Shown here: piece by piece, positions 16,391 to 25,357 of the stretch | Layout of the letters: every line of letters starts with the position of its first letter | Position numbering within the stretch: position 1 is the stretch's first letter | NCBI GenBank assembly: GCA_036745245.1 | Contig: DAIOGN010000014.1 | Span: 1 to 36,371, forward strand | From: DAIOGN01 sp036745245 | Lineage (GTDB): Bacteria; Zixibacteria; MSB-5A5; JAUVRN01 | DNA: 36,371 nt | Reading direction: 5' to 3' | The notes under the pieces: model-generated | What the model was told of the DNA's origin: nothing | Seen by the model: the letters and a program-made list of their open reading frames with translations, nothing else | Databases searched by the model: none | Translations under genes and position numbers: made by a program

Positions 16391-17983
16391 ATGTGCGCTG
16401 GTCCGCGCGAGGGTCGATACTCCCAGTACATGGAAGCCTCAAACGCGTACCCCCGGCGCCTCGACCAGGGCTTCTCCCGGTTACTCGTGGTGGATGACGA
16501 CCGGGACGTGTGCGACCTGGTATGCGAAGTCTTCGATGCGCTGCCCGACGTGCGGGTGACGGCCTGCAGCGACCCGCAGGATGCGCTCGAGCACCTGGCG
16601 CACCACCCCGTGGACCTGGTGCTCACGGATCTCTACATGGGCAAGATCAACGGCATGGACGTGCTCCACGCCGCCCTCGAACATCATCCGGACGCCGTGG
16701 TCATCCTCATGACCGGGCAGCCCTCGGTGGAAAACGCGCTGGCCGCCATGAAAATGGGCGCGTACGACTACCTGCTCAAGCCCTTCGACATCCACTCGCT
16801 GCGCCGCACGGTGGAACGGGGTCTCGAACGCCGGCGTCTGTGGCTGGAGAATGCACACCTCAACGAGACGGTGGCGCTCTACCAGCTGTCGCACGCGGCC
16901 ACGTCCGGCATGGAGCCGGGCGAACTGTATGAACTCACCCTGAAGGCCGTCGTGGCCGAGTTCGCCACCGAATGGGCGGCCGTCTATGCCCTGAATCGCG
17001 ATGGCGAGCTGGTGAGAGAAGCCTGCCACGGGGAGCCTGACGACACGGACCCCTTCTTTGCAGGCACCGATCCTCAGAGTGTGGAAGCTCTGGCGTCAGG
17101 CGAGGTGGTAGCGCGTCGCCTGCCGTCCCGCTGGCCCACACGATCGGCGCATCCGTCGGTGTATGCCAATCGCGTGTCGCACCCCATCACGGTGAGCAAT
17201 CAGGTCGTGGGCCTGATCAACTTTCAGTGTCCGCCCCGGCCCGAACCCCTGAGTGCCGGACACCTGAAGACCCTGTCCATTGTGTCGAATCAGCTCGGCA
17301 GCGCCATGGAGAACCGGCGCCTTCTGGACACCCTGCAATCCTCGTATCTCGACATGGTGTACGCCCTAGCCAGCGCACTCGACGCGCGCGATCGCACCAC
17401 TCGCGATCATACCGATCGCGTATGCCACATCGCCGAGGCCATCGCCCGCGAAATGGGATGGGCGCAGGACAAGCTCCCGGAGCTCTGGCTGGGCTGTATC
17501 CTGCACGACATCGGCAAGATCGGCGTGCCAGATACGATTTTACAAAAACAGGGTCCGCTCACACCGGAGGAGTTCGAGCTCATGAAGACGCACACCACCT
17601 GCGGCGTGCGTATCGTGCAGTCGATCCCGTACCTCAAGCCGGCCGTACCTTACATTCTGCACCACCACGAGAAATTCGACGGCACGGGCTATCCGCACGG
17701 CCTCCGCGCACACGAGATTCCGGTGGAAGCGCGACTCCTGGCGGTCGTGGACACCTTCGACGCCATCATCTCCGACCGGCCCTATCGCAAGGGGCGCAGC
17801 GTTGCCGTGGCCCTGGCGGAAATTCAGGCCTGCGCCGGCACGCAGTTCGATCCGGACGTGGTGGAAGCGTTCCTGCGCGCCTGGTCGTCGGGGCGAGTGG
17901 ACCGTCGACAGCTGAGTGCAGCGGCCGAGTCGCACGGTCCGGCAGCGTTTTCGTTCGCTAAATCGAGAACGGAAACGGCATAA
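16391..17983 (+). CDS. Response regulator with REC, GAF-like and HD-GYP domains (c-di-GMP phosphodiesterase)
   Basis: Domain order in 530 residues: receiver at about 30-145 with the acidic pocket VVDDD, phosphoacceptor Asp80 (LTDLYMG), Thr in LMTG and Lys130 (LLKPF); a GAF-like sensor at about 160-320; and HD-GYP at about 335-500. The HD-GYP domain has HD at 372-373 (LHDIGKIGVPD), HHHEKFDGTGYP ending near 434 and a proximal DTFDAI. All catalytic signatures look intact, so it should hydrolyse c-di-GMP when phosphorylated or ligand-bound. No cognate kinase is adjacent. Candidate starts are ATG 16391 and ATG 16430, neither with a strong Shine-Dalgarno sequence. Its last 26 bases overlap the convergent protease gene. 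Given the flagellar genes downstream, control of motility versus attachment is a reasonable inference. Confidence 0.93.
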   Translation: MCAGPREGRYSQYMEASNAYPRRLDQGFSRLLVVDDDRDVCDLVCEVFDALPDVRVTACSDPQDALEHLAHHPVDLVLTDLYMGKINGMDVLHAALEHHPDAVVILMTGQPSVENALAAMKMGAYDYLLKPFDIHSLRRTVERGLERRRLWLENAHLNETVALYQLSHAATSGMEPGELYELTLKAVVAEFATEWAAVYALNRDGELVREACHGEPDDTDPFFAGTDPQSVEALASGEVVARRLPSRWPTRSAHPSVYANRVSHPITVSNQVVGLINFQCPPRPEPLSAGHLKTLSIVSNQLGSAMENRRLLDTLQSSYLDMVYALASALDARDRTTRDHTDRVCHIAEAIAREMGWAQDKLPELWLGCILHDIGKIGVPDTILQKQGPLTPEEFELMKTHTTCGVRIVQSIPYLKPAVPYILHHHEKFDGTGYPHGLRAHEIPVEARLLAVVDTFDAIISDRPYRKGRSVAVALAEIQACAGTQFDPDVVEAFLRAWSSGRVDRRQLSAAAESHGPAAFSFAKSRTETA

Positions 17984-19037
17984 ACGACAGCACGAACACC
18001 ACTGCAACGACCGCTCCCACCCAGAACCGGGCTCTTCCCGGATCGCGTTCATCGTTGAGCGTGGGTGGATGTTTCAGCCGGAACACGAGCGCCAGGCACA
18101 GCCACAAAAGCCAGAACGGCGAATAGAAGAGCGTCGACGCCAGGGCACCCCAGGAGGCGAAGGCGATCCAGCGCTGGCCCTTTCCGAACAATGCGTAGGC
18201 TGTCTTGCCGCCGTCCAGCGGTCCGAAGGGCATGAGGTTCATCATCGTCACGAACAAGCCGGCCCAGCCGCCGAAGGCTGCCGGGTGAAGGAGCACGTCC
18301 CAGCCTTCGCCTGGAGAGGGGCCGAGCGTAAAGCTGGCGATGAATTTCATGAGCAGCGGGTCCCACACGCGCACGCCCGCACCTTCGGGGATCTGAATCC
18401 ACTCAGAGTGAGCGAGGCCGAGCCACACCACGGGAATGGCCACCAGAAATCCCGCAAGCGGCCCCGCTACGGCGACGTCAAAGAGCACGCGCCGGTCACG
18501 AAATGGGTGCCGCGCCACGATGATAGCGCCAAACGTGCCGAAGGGAAAGACGCCGGGGATGAAGTACGGCAGGGACGCCGGGTAGTCGTGGTAGCGTGCG
18601 GCCAGATAGTGCCCGAACTCATGCGCCAGGAGAATGGGCAATAGTGCGTAGGCGAAGGGGAGCTCCTGTAGCACCAGATCGCCAAAGCTCACTCCGGGCA
18701 GGCTGCCCATGGTGGCGGGCCGCCCGAACACTACCGACACGAGCGTGAGCAGAAAGAGACTCAACGAAAGCCAGGGAAATCGCCGGGCGGAGCGCCCTTC
18801 CAGAATCAGCAGATGCTCGCTGCCGGTGGGCTCGGCGGAGAGTCGCCAGTCGCGGCTTGCCACCCGGGCTCGCAGTTCCGCGAGTGCTGCCTCCGGAGAT
18901 CCGCTGAACCGGCCCCTTACGAGAACCATGCGCTTGTGGGCCCAGAGAGCGTGAACTTCGAACAGGCCCGAAAGCAGAGCCGCCACCGTGACTTCGTCGG
19001 GTGTGGCCGGTGGCGACGTGGATTCTGTCAAGGACAC
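17958..19037 (-). CDS. Site-2-protease-like M50 membrane metalloprotease
   Basis: A 359-residue intramembrane zinc protease-like protein. A soluble N-terminal part of about 90 residues is followed by hydrophobic segments. The first active-site helix holds HEFGH (LLAHEFGHYLAAR), and a later one holds the NxxPxGPLDGG motif (NLMPFGPLDGGK) with the third zinc ligand Asp. This layout resembles the M50B group near plant EGY and cyanobacterial S2P homologues, without the PDZ domain of RseP. Such enzymes cleave membrane-anchored regulators, but no anti-sigma factor is visible here. It starts at GTG 19037 and is the only clear minus-strand gene of the window. It is convergent with the HD-GYP gene (26-base overlap) and divergent from the phosphatase gene. 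Confidence 0.87.
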   Translation of the reverse strand: MSLTESTSPPATPDEVTVAALLSGLFEVHALWAHKRMVLVRGRFSGSPEAALAELRARVASRDWRLSAEPTGSEHLLILEGRSARRFPWLSLSLFLLTLVSVVFGRPATMGSLPGVSFGDLVLQELPFAYALLPILLAHEFGHYLAARYHDYPASLPYFIPGVFPFGTFGAIIVARHPFRDRRVLFDVAVAGPLAGFLVAIPVVWLGLAHSEWIQIPEGAGVRVWDPLLMKFIASFTLGPSPGEGWDVLLHPAAFGGWAGLFVTMMNLMPFGPLDGGKTAYALFGKGQRWIAFASWGALASTLFYSPFWLLWLCLALVFRLKHPPTLNDERDPGRARFWVGAVVAVVFVLSFMPFPFSI

Positions 19038-19127
19038 GGCCGGGCAATATAGCGCAGGCGAGTACGCCTTCCATCACCAAAATCCGCAGCGCAGGACCGA
19101 TAGAATGAACAGGAGGGGACTCGGAGA
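19038..19127. promoter_or_regulatory. Divergent intergenic region between the M50 protease and PP2C phosphatase genes
   Basis: Ninety bases must hold the promoters for both directions. On the plus strand TAGAAT at 19101-19106 is a fair -10 box, without an obvious -35. On the minus strand the complement of AATATA near 19046 gives a TATATT-like -10 box very near the GTG start. AGGAGG at 19111-19116 is the likely ribosome binding site of the plus-strand gene. Confidence 0.4.
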
Positions 19128-20411
19128 GTGACGTCAACACTATTGGCCACACAGTGGGAAGCCCAGCTCGGTCGGCTTGCCCGACGCGTGGACGATGCGG
19201 CCAGGTTTGCGTGGGCCTTCTCAGCAACGCGCTCTCGTGAGCAGATGTTGACGGCAGCCCTGGAGCTGGCTGTGCGCATGGTGCGAGCCGAAGTCGGCGT
19301 CATGCTCGGCATGCATGGGGGCCGGCTCGTGGTGGAGGCCAATTTGGGTATCGAGCTCGACGTGGCGAGGGAGCTGCAGCTGGACGGTCAAAGCGTTGTG
19401 GAGCGCGTGCTGGAGTCGGGCGAACCACTTCTGGCGCCCCTCAAGTGGGATCGAGTGGGGGAGCGGCGCTCCCTGCACGTGCGCAGTGTACTGGCGGTTC
19501 CAGTGCGATCAGAGTCGGGCGCCCGGGGCGTGATGCTGTTGGCACACGGCCGGGAGAACGAGCCGTTCTCGGAGGACGATCGCGCCACGGCGGCGCTGCT
19601 TGCCTCGATGGCGGCCGTAAGCGTCGGGAATCTGGAGTGGATGCAGCGTACCGTGGATACACAGTGCCGGGAGCATCAGCTGGGCACGGCACGCCTGGTG
19701 CAGCGCACGCTTCTGCCGGATGCGGGCACGGGCCCCCCGTGGCTCCATTGGGAATCATACTATCGGCCGGCCACGGCGATCGGGGGGGATTACTTCGACC
19801 TTGTACACCTGCCGGATGACTCTGTGGCCGTGGCCGTAGGGGATGTGTGCGATCATGGTGTACCGGCCGCCCTCCTCATGACATCCGTGCGGGCTCTCCT
19901 GCGCGCCTTGTGCCTGCAGGGCCTGGAGCCGGAGAGAGTTCTTGAGGGGATCAACGTGGCATTGTGCCGGGACCCGTCACGGCCGCGGGATCTGGTGGTT
20001 TCGCTCTTCCTGGCGAAACTCGACGTCCGGACACGCACGCTGCAGTATGCCAACGCGGGGCAGGTGTCTCCACTCCTGTGGGACGACACCCGGCAGAACC
20101 CCGTGCCGCTTGCCTCCCATGCGGGGGCTTTGGGATCGTCTGTGCTGTCCACTTTCGAGCAGTCGCAATTGCCGCTTGGCCCCGGGTTTCGATTTTTGCT
20201 GTACTCCGACGGGCTCATAGAAACCGCAAGTCCGCATGGAGAGCTGTTCGGACTGCCTCGAATGGCTACGGCGGTCTCCGAGCAGATGGGCCAGCCGGGC
20301 GCAGACTTTATCCTGGGGTTACGTAAGCGGCTCGAAGCGTTCTCAGGACTGGCCGATGCGCGCGACGACGTGGCGATGCTCTGGCTCGGCGAACGACGTC
20401 AGGAGTCCTGA
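19128..20411 (+). CDS. GAF domain PP2C-type serine phosphatase (RsbU/SpoIIE family)
   Basis: This 427-residue soluble protein joins a GAF-type sensor (about 35-170) to a PP2C phosphatase domain of the SpoIIE/RsbU class (about 190-420). Metal-binding signatures are present in order: AIGGDYFDLV, VGDVCDHGVPAALLM, YANAGQVSPLL, LYSDGLIE and ARDDVAMLW. Such enzymes usually dephosphorylate a STAS-domain anti-anti-sigma factor in partner-switching pathways. No RsbV, RsbW or STAS gene is found in this window, so the substrate is elsewhere. The start is GTG 19128, 11 bases after AGGAGG. The 189 bases after its stop hold no clear terminator or promoter that I trust. In this setting it may act in general stress or motility control. 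Confidence 0.9.
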   Translation: MTSTLLATQWEAQLGRLARRVDDAARFAWAFSATRSREQMLTAALELAVRMVRAEVGVMLGMHGGRLVVEANLGIELDVARELQLDGQSVVERVLESGEPLLAPLKWDRVGERRSLHVRSVLAVPVRSESGARGVMLLAHGRENEPFSEDDRATAALLASMAAVSVGNLEWMQRTVDTQCREHQLGTARLVQRTLLPDAGTGPPWLHWESYYRPATAIGGDYFDLVHLPDDSVAVAVGDVCDHGVPAALLMTSVRALLRALCLQGLEPERVLEGINVALCRDPSRPRDLVVSLFLAKLDVRTRTLQYANAGQVSPLLWDDTRQNPVPLASHAGALGSSVLSTFEQSQLPLGPGFRFLLYSDGLIETASPHGELFGLPRMATAVSEQMGQPGADFILGLRKRLEAFSGLADARDDVAMLWLGERRQES

Positions 20412-20600
20412 CCCGCGCCCGTCTCTCCCACACCCCAGACGAGGCTTGACAGAATCCAGCGCCCGGGAAGCGACCGCAATTCTCTTGCTGTTCGTTCCAT
20501 TCCTGCCACCCACGTGCCGATGAGGTAAGGGGATACTCGGCCACGAAACCGCGCCAAAGCGCGTTGAGCAGGGACGTCGAGCGAGCGGAGGAAAGGCACA

Positions 20601-21230
20601 GTGGACGCAAGCAGGATTCTCGTGGTAGACGACGAGCTGTTCGTTCGGGAACTGCTGTTGGAGTTCCTTGGTCAGAACGGATTCGAAGTCTATCTCGCGG
20701 ACCGCGGACCGCGCGCCATCGAATTGGCGGCGGAACGCCCCTTCGATCTCTGCCTGCTCGATCTGAAGATGCCCGAGATGAACGGGCTGGAAGTGCTGGC
20801 GGAGTTCGAAAAGCTGCCGAAGCAGCCGTTGACTGTGCTCATGACGGGCTATCCCACCGTGGAGAGTGCCGTGGCGTGCCTCCGTTCGGGCGTGTTCGAC
20901 TACGTGATCAAGCCGTTCAAGCTCCCCGAATTGTTGAGCACGGTGCAGAAGGGGCTGAAGGAGTTGCGGCGCCGTCAACGTGAGGACGATCTGGCGGGGC
21001 GGCTGGCCTACCTCGAAGCCGAAGTGTCGACCTACCAGGCCGAGCGAGGCGCCAAGCGGACTGCGCAGATTGTGACTGCGCCCGAAGAGCCTCCGCGCCC
21101 CGTAGCCAAGACCGTTCAGCAGAACAGTATCCTGGGTCTCCTGGAAAAGCTCGGCGAACTTCGCTCGAAGGGTGCGCTCGACGACGAAGAGTATCGCCGC
21201 AAGAAGGACGAGCTGCTCGCGCGACTCTGA
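20601..21230 (+). CDS. Receiver domain protein with a C-terminal SHOCT motif
   Basis: A 209-residue protein. A complete receiver domain occupies about 1-125: Asp10 and Asp11, phosphoacceptor Asp54 (LLDLKMPEMNG), Thr82 (MTGYP) and Lys104 (IKPFK). It is followed by a charged helical linker of about 50 residues (RRRQREDD, LAYLEAEVSTYQ). At 176-209 lies a SHOCT-type helix pair, LLEKLGELRSKGALDDEEY and onward. SHOCT motifs are common at protein ends and are thought to mediate oligomerisation; linkage to a receiver without an enzymatic or DNA-binding domain is unusual. The start is GTG 20601 with AGGAAAGG upstream. It sits between the PP2C phosphatase and the NtrBC pair and may be phosphorylated by that kinase or compete for phosphate. 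The output is unknown. Confidence 0.85.
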   Translation: MDASRILVVDDELFVRELLLEFLGQNGFEVYLADRGPRAIELAAERPFDLCLLDLKMPEMNGLEVLAEFEKLPKQPLTVLMTGYPTVESAVACLRSGVFDYVIKPFKLPELLSTVQKGLKELRRRQREDDLAGRLAYLEAEVSTYQAERGAKRTAQIVTAPEEPPRPVAKTVQQNSILGLLEKLGELRSKGALDDEEYRRKKDELLARL

Positions 21231-21293
21231 CGCCTGGCGCAGGGAAGGATCTGGGTGCCTTTCCCGCGCGGACGCACGACGGAGGACATTCCG

Positions 21294-21632
21294 ATGAACT
21301 CTCGAGACGATCTGGACAGCCTGCGGAGGACGGACCAGCGGACGTCGGTTCCGGTTCCGGCCAAGCAGGAGGCCGACATCACGTCCGCGCGGCCGCTTTC
21401 CATGCCGCAGGGACCCACTGCACACGGCCAGATCCCATCACCGGCCGTGCGGCTCGAACTCGTGGCAACACGAGACCGCATGATCCAGACGGAACTGCTG
21501 CGTCTTCAACGCACACTGTCGCGCCAGAACTTTCGTGGCGCAGAGTCGGCCCGGCGCCTGGTGCGAAAACTGGCACGCAAGGCCGAGCAGAACACGGCCG
21601 ACGTCGAGTCACTCATCCGATCCCTCGGCTGA
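21294..21632 (+). CDS. Small basic helical protein of unknown function
   Basis: A 112-residue product I do not recognise. The first half is polar and Pro-rich, without secondary structure signals. The second half (about 50-112) looks like two amphipathic helices rich in Arg and Lys (RLELVATRDRMIQTELLRLQ, then SARRLVRKLARKAEQ). There is no signal peptide or membrane segment. The start ATG 21294 has an excellent GGAGG at 21281-21285. It lies 63 bases after the REC-SHOCT gene and 70 before the kinase gene, in the same direction, so it is probably cotranscribed with at least one of them. A weak hairpin follows its stop. A FlgM-like anti-sigma-28 role was considered, but the typical C-terminal FlgM pattern is absent. 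A partner-binding or nucleic-acid-binding role would be guesswork. Confidence 0.65.
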   Translation: MNSRDDLDSLRRTDQRTSVPVPAKQEADITSARPLSMPQGPTAHGQIPSPAVRLELVATRDRMIQTELLRLQRTLSRQNFRGAESARRLVRKLARKAEQNTADVESLIRSLG

Positions 21633-21639
21633 GTTCAAA

Positions 21640-21660
21640 GACCCTGCGGGGTCGTTGCTT
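21640..21660 (+). terminator. Possible weak terminator after the small basic protein gene
   Basis: GACCC at 21640-21644 and GGGTC at 21649-21653 form a five-pair stem with a TGCG loop, followed by the T-rich GTTGCTTTCC. It is marginal; partial readthrough into the kinase gene is likely. Confidence 0.4.
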
Positions 21661-21702
21661 TCCTATTGCCTTTCCTCCGGGGTTCGGGTAGCTTGCCCGC
21701 AC

Positions 21703-22980
21703 ATGGATATCGAGCACCGGGGCACGGTCGATCCGACGACCGCTCCGGATCCGGGGGGGAGCTTGAATCCGCAGGACGATGTCGGAGAGTTCGCCTCCCA
21801 GTATTCCGTCTTTGCCGCAGGGCTCCATCGCCTTCAAGAGGCCTATCAGGAGCTCACCGATCGCTATGCTCAATTGCAGGACGAGCTGGCGGCCACCAAT
21901 GAGACGCTCCGGGCCACGCTGACGGAACGCGAGAAGGGTGCGGCGTATCTCGAAGGCATTCTGGGATCCATGCCTTCGGGTGTCGTCGCGGTAGATCTCG
22001 AGGGCCGCGTCCAGCTGTTCAATCGCTCGGCCGAGGAGATGTTCGGGCGCACGGCAGAGGAGGTGCTTGGCCAACCCTATCAGCTGAGCCTTCCACTCCT
22101 TTCACCTTCGGCGCTTGGAGCCCTCCGCGGCCCCAAGGCCCTTCAGGACGGGGAAAAGGTCCTGCCACGCAGCCAGGGAGCGCCGGTTCCGGTGGCCTCC
22201 GCCACCTCGCTTTTGCTCCTGCCGGATGGGGAAGTGAGTGGTGCCGTGGAAATCCTCACGGATCTGTCCCGGTTGCGTGTCCTCGAGGGTGAGATTGCGC
22301 GCGTGCGCGTGCTGGCCGTTCTGGGTGAAATGGCGGCCACCGTGGCGCACGAGATCCGCAACCCCCTGGGCGGCATAGCCGGCTTCGCCGGGCTTCTGGC
22401 ACGCGAGTTCGAGCCGGGGGACGAGCGGCGACGCCTCGCCGACCACATCGTCAAGGGCTGCGACAATCTCAACCGCATCGTCACCAATCTGCTGCGCTAC
22501 GCACAACCCCTCCGTCTCGAGAAGCGCACCTGTGATCTGCGCACGGAGCTGGAGGAGGAGATCGCACTTGTAGAGTCCACCTTCCGGCGCGTCGGGCGCG
22601 AACTGCACATCGAACGCCGACTGGAGGAGGAGTCAGGAACCAGCACGGTGGATCTCGTACAGATTCGCATGGCCGTGCACAACCTCCTGGTGAACGCCGT
22701 CGAGGCCACTCACAACGGCAAGGTGGAGTGCGGGCTCGTGGCTCAGAGAGGGGCCGGGGGGCAGGACTGGCTGCACATCTGGGTCACCGACGACGGCCCC
22801 GGCATCCCGGAGCCGCATCTCGACAAGATCTTCAATCCGTTCTTTACCACCAAGGACAAGGGGACGGGGCTGGGCCTGGCCACGGTGCGAAAAGTGGTCG
22901 AGGCCCACGGCGGCCACGTGCAATGCGGACGGCCGCCCGAGGGGGGGGCACGATTCGATCTTCACATTCCTCGGGAGTGA
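21703..22980 (+). CDS. Soluble PAS sensor histidine kinase (NtrB/FlrB-like)
   Basis: A 425-residue cytosolic kinase. An N-terminal coiled coil (about 40-85, LQEAYQELTDRYAQLQDEL) leads into a PAS domain (about 88-195). The dimerisation domain has the H-box VAHEIRNPLGGI with His216. The ATPase domain has the N box NLLVNAVEAT, the G1 box DDGPGIPEPHL, and the F and G2 boxes FNPFFTTKDKGTGLGL. No membrane segment is present, so the signal is intracellular, as in NtrB, FlrB/FleS and AtoS-like kinases. ATG 21703 gives the full coiled coil; longer frames upstream have no support. The stop lies two bases before the response regulator gene, so the two form an obvious pair. With flagellar genes following, a role as kinase for flagellar gene activation is inferred. 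Confidence 0.92.
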   Translation: MDIEHRGTVDPTTAPDPGGSLNPQDDVGEFASQYSVFAAGLHRLQEAYQELTDRYAQLQDELAATNETLRATLTEREKGAAYLEGILGSMPSGVVAVDLEGRVQLFNRSAEEMFGRTAEEVLGQPYQLSLPLLSPSALGALRGPKALQDGEKVLPRSQGAPVPVASATSLLLLPDGEVSGAVEILTDLSRLRVLEGEIARVRVLAVLGEMAATVAHEIRNPLGGIAGFAGLLAREFEPGDERRRLADHIVKGCDNLNRIVTNLLRYAQPLRLEKRTCDLRTELEEEIALVESTFRRVGRELHIERRLEEESGTSTVDLVQIRMAVHNLLVNAVEATHNGKVECGLVAQRGAGGQDWLHIWVTDDGPGIPEPHLDKIFNPFFTTKDKGTGLGLATVRKVVEAHGGHVQCGRPPEGGARFDLHIPRE

Positions 22981-22982
22981 AC

Positions 22983-24383
<1,401 letters not shown>

Positions 24384-24395
<12 letters not shown>

Positions 24396-24409
24396 GGCCG
24401 CCTGTTTTT
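24384..24409 (+). terminator. Intrinsic terminator after the NtrC-type gene
   Basis: CAGGTGG at 24384-24390 pairs with CCGCCTG at 24398-24404 (seven pairs, one G-U) with a seven-base loop, followed by five T. The stem overlaps the last codons of the gene. It cleanly separates the regulator pair from motAB. Confidence 0.8.
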
Positions 24410-24470
24410 CTGTGCACCGGGTGAGCAATCGCGCGCCTGAAGGGGCGTTATGTCGAGCTCCAATCACGCT

Positions 24471-24500
24471 TTGTGTTCCCGTCCCACGGCTGCCCGTAAT
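24471..24500 (+). promoter_or_regulatory. Weak promoter candidate upstream of motA
   Basis: The 186 bases between the terminator and motA must contain the motAB promoter. TTGTGT at 24471-24476 and CGTAAT at 24495-24500, 18 bases apart, are the best sigma-70-like pair. I found no convincing sigma-54 or sigma-28 site here, and no Shine-Dalgarno sequence before motA. Confidence 0.25.
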
Positions 24501-24595
24501 TCGTAATCCAGTAATGCCTTAGGCTCGTTCAGCGCCACCCTCGGACTGCCGATATCTACCACTGAAAGTGCGTCCTAGCGCGCGCTTGCATCGCT

Positions 24596-25354
24596 ATGGA
24601 TATAGCCACACTGTTGGGACTCGTCGTAGGCGTGGGGGCCATCGCCGTTTCCTTCGTCATGGAGGGCGGTCACCTGTCCATGGTGTTTCAGGCGCCCGCC
24701 ATGCTGCTAGTGATTTTCGGCACCCTGGGCGCCGCAGCCATCACCACGTCCTTCGGCACGGTGTTGAGAATCCCGCTCTACATCAAGCTCGCGCTCTTCG
24801 CTCAGAATCGCGAGATCATGAACACGGTGGAGCAGTTGGTGAGCATGGCCGAACGCGCCCGCCGCGAGGGCATTCTCGGGCTGGAAGGGCAGCTCAAGAA
24901 GATCTCAGACCCGTTTCTCCGCAAGGCGATGCAGCTGGTGATCGACGGCACCGAGGTGACCACCCTGCGCACGATTCTCGAAAACGAAATCGTGTACATG
25001 GAAGAGCGACATCACGAGGGGATCACACTCTTCAACAAGCTGGGCGGGTTTTCTCCCACGCTGGGCATCATCGGCACCGTGCTGGGGCTCATCCACACGC
25101 TCGCGAACACAGGCGACGCCAGCAAGATGGCGCAGTCGATTGCCGCCGCGTTCATCGCCACCCTCTGGGGCGTGGGAATGGCCAACCTGTTCTATCTGCC
25201 GATCGGTGACAAACTCAAGTACCGGCACGACCTCGAAATGCAGCGGCTCGACCTGATCGTGGAAGGCGTCACGTCGATCCAGTCAGGCGACAACCCGCGG
25301 GTCATTCGCACCAGGCTTTTGTCGTTCCTTCACCCGCGCGAACGCCAGGGCTGA
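24596..25354 (+). CDS. motA: Flagellar motor stator protein MotA
   Basis: MotA forms the pentameric ring of the ion-driven stator. The 252 residues show four membrane segments: two near the N-terminus (LLGLVVGVGAIAVSF, MLLVIFGTLGAAAI) and two later (LGGFSPTLGIIGTVLGLIHT, AAAFIATLWGVGMANLFYLP). Between helices 2 and 3 lies the cytoplasmic loop that contacts FliG, with charged residues in ERARREGILGLE. The proline in the helix 3 motif and the TLWG motif in helix 4 are family hallmarks. The short N-terminus and GDASKMAQSIAAAF pattern resemble PomA/MotA of non-enteric bacteria; proton or sodium use cannot be decided. No Shine-Dalgarno sequence precedes ATG 24596. motB follows three bases after the stop. 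Confidence 0.96.
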   Translation: MDIATLLGLVVGVGAIAVSFVMEGGHLSMVFQAPAMLLVIFGTLGAAAITTSFGTVLRIPLYIKLALFAQNREIMNTVEQLVSMAERARREGILGLEGQLKKISDPFLRKAMQLVIDGTEVTTLRTILENEIVYMEERHHEGITLFNKLGGFSPTLGIIGTVLGLIHTLANTGDASKMAQSIAAAFIATLWGVGMANLFYLPIGDKLKYRHDLEMQRLDLIVEGVTSIQSGDNPRVIRTRLLSFLHPRERQG

Positions 25355-25357
25355 GTC

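Noticed and set aside
20446..20451. TTGACA as the -35 box of a promoter for the REC-SHOCT gene
   Set aside because: Nothing like TATAAT lies 16-19 bases downstream.
24548..24555. GCCGATAT as a sigma-28 (-10) box before motA
   Set aside because: No TAAA-type -35 element is found at the required distance; the same GCCGAT word occurs by chance at 20516 and 26211, also without a -35.
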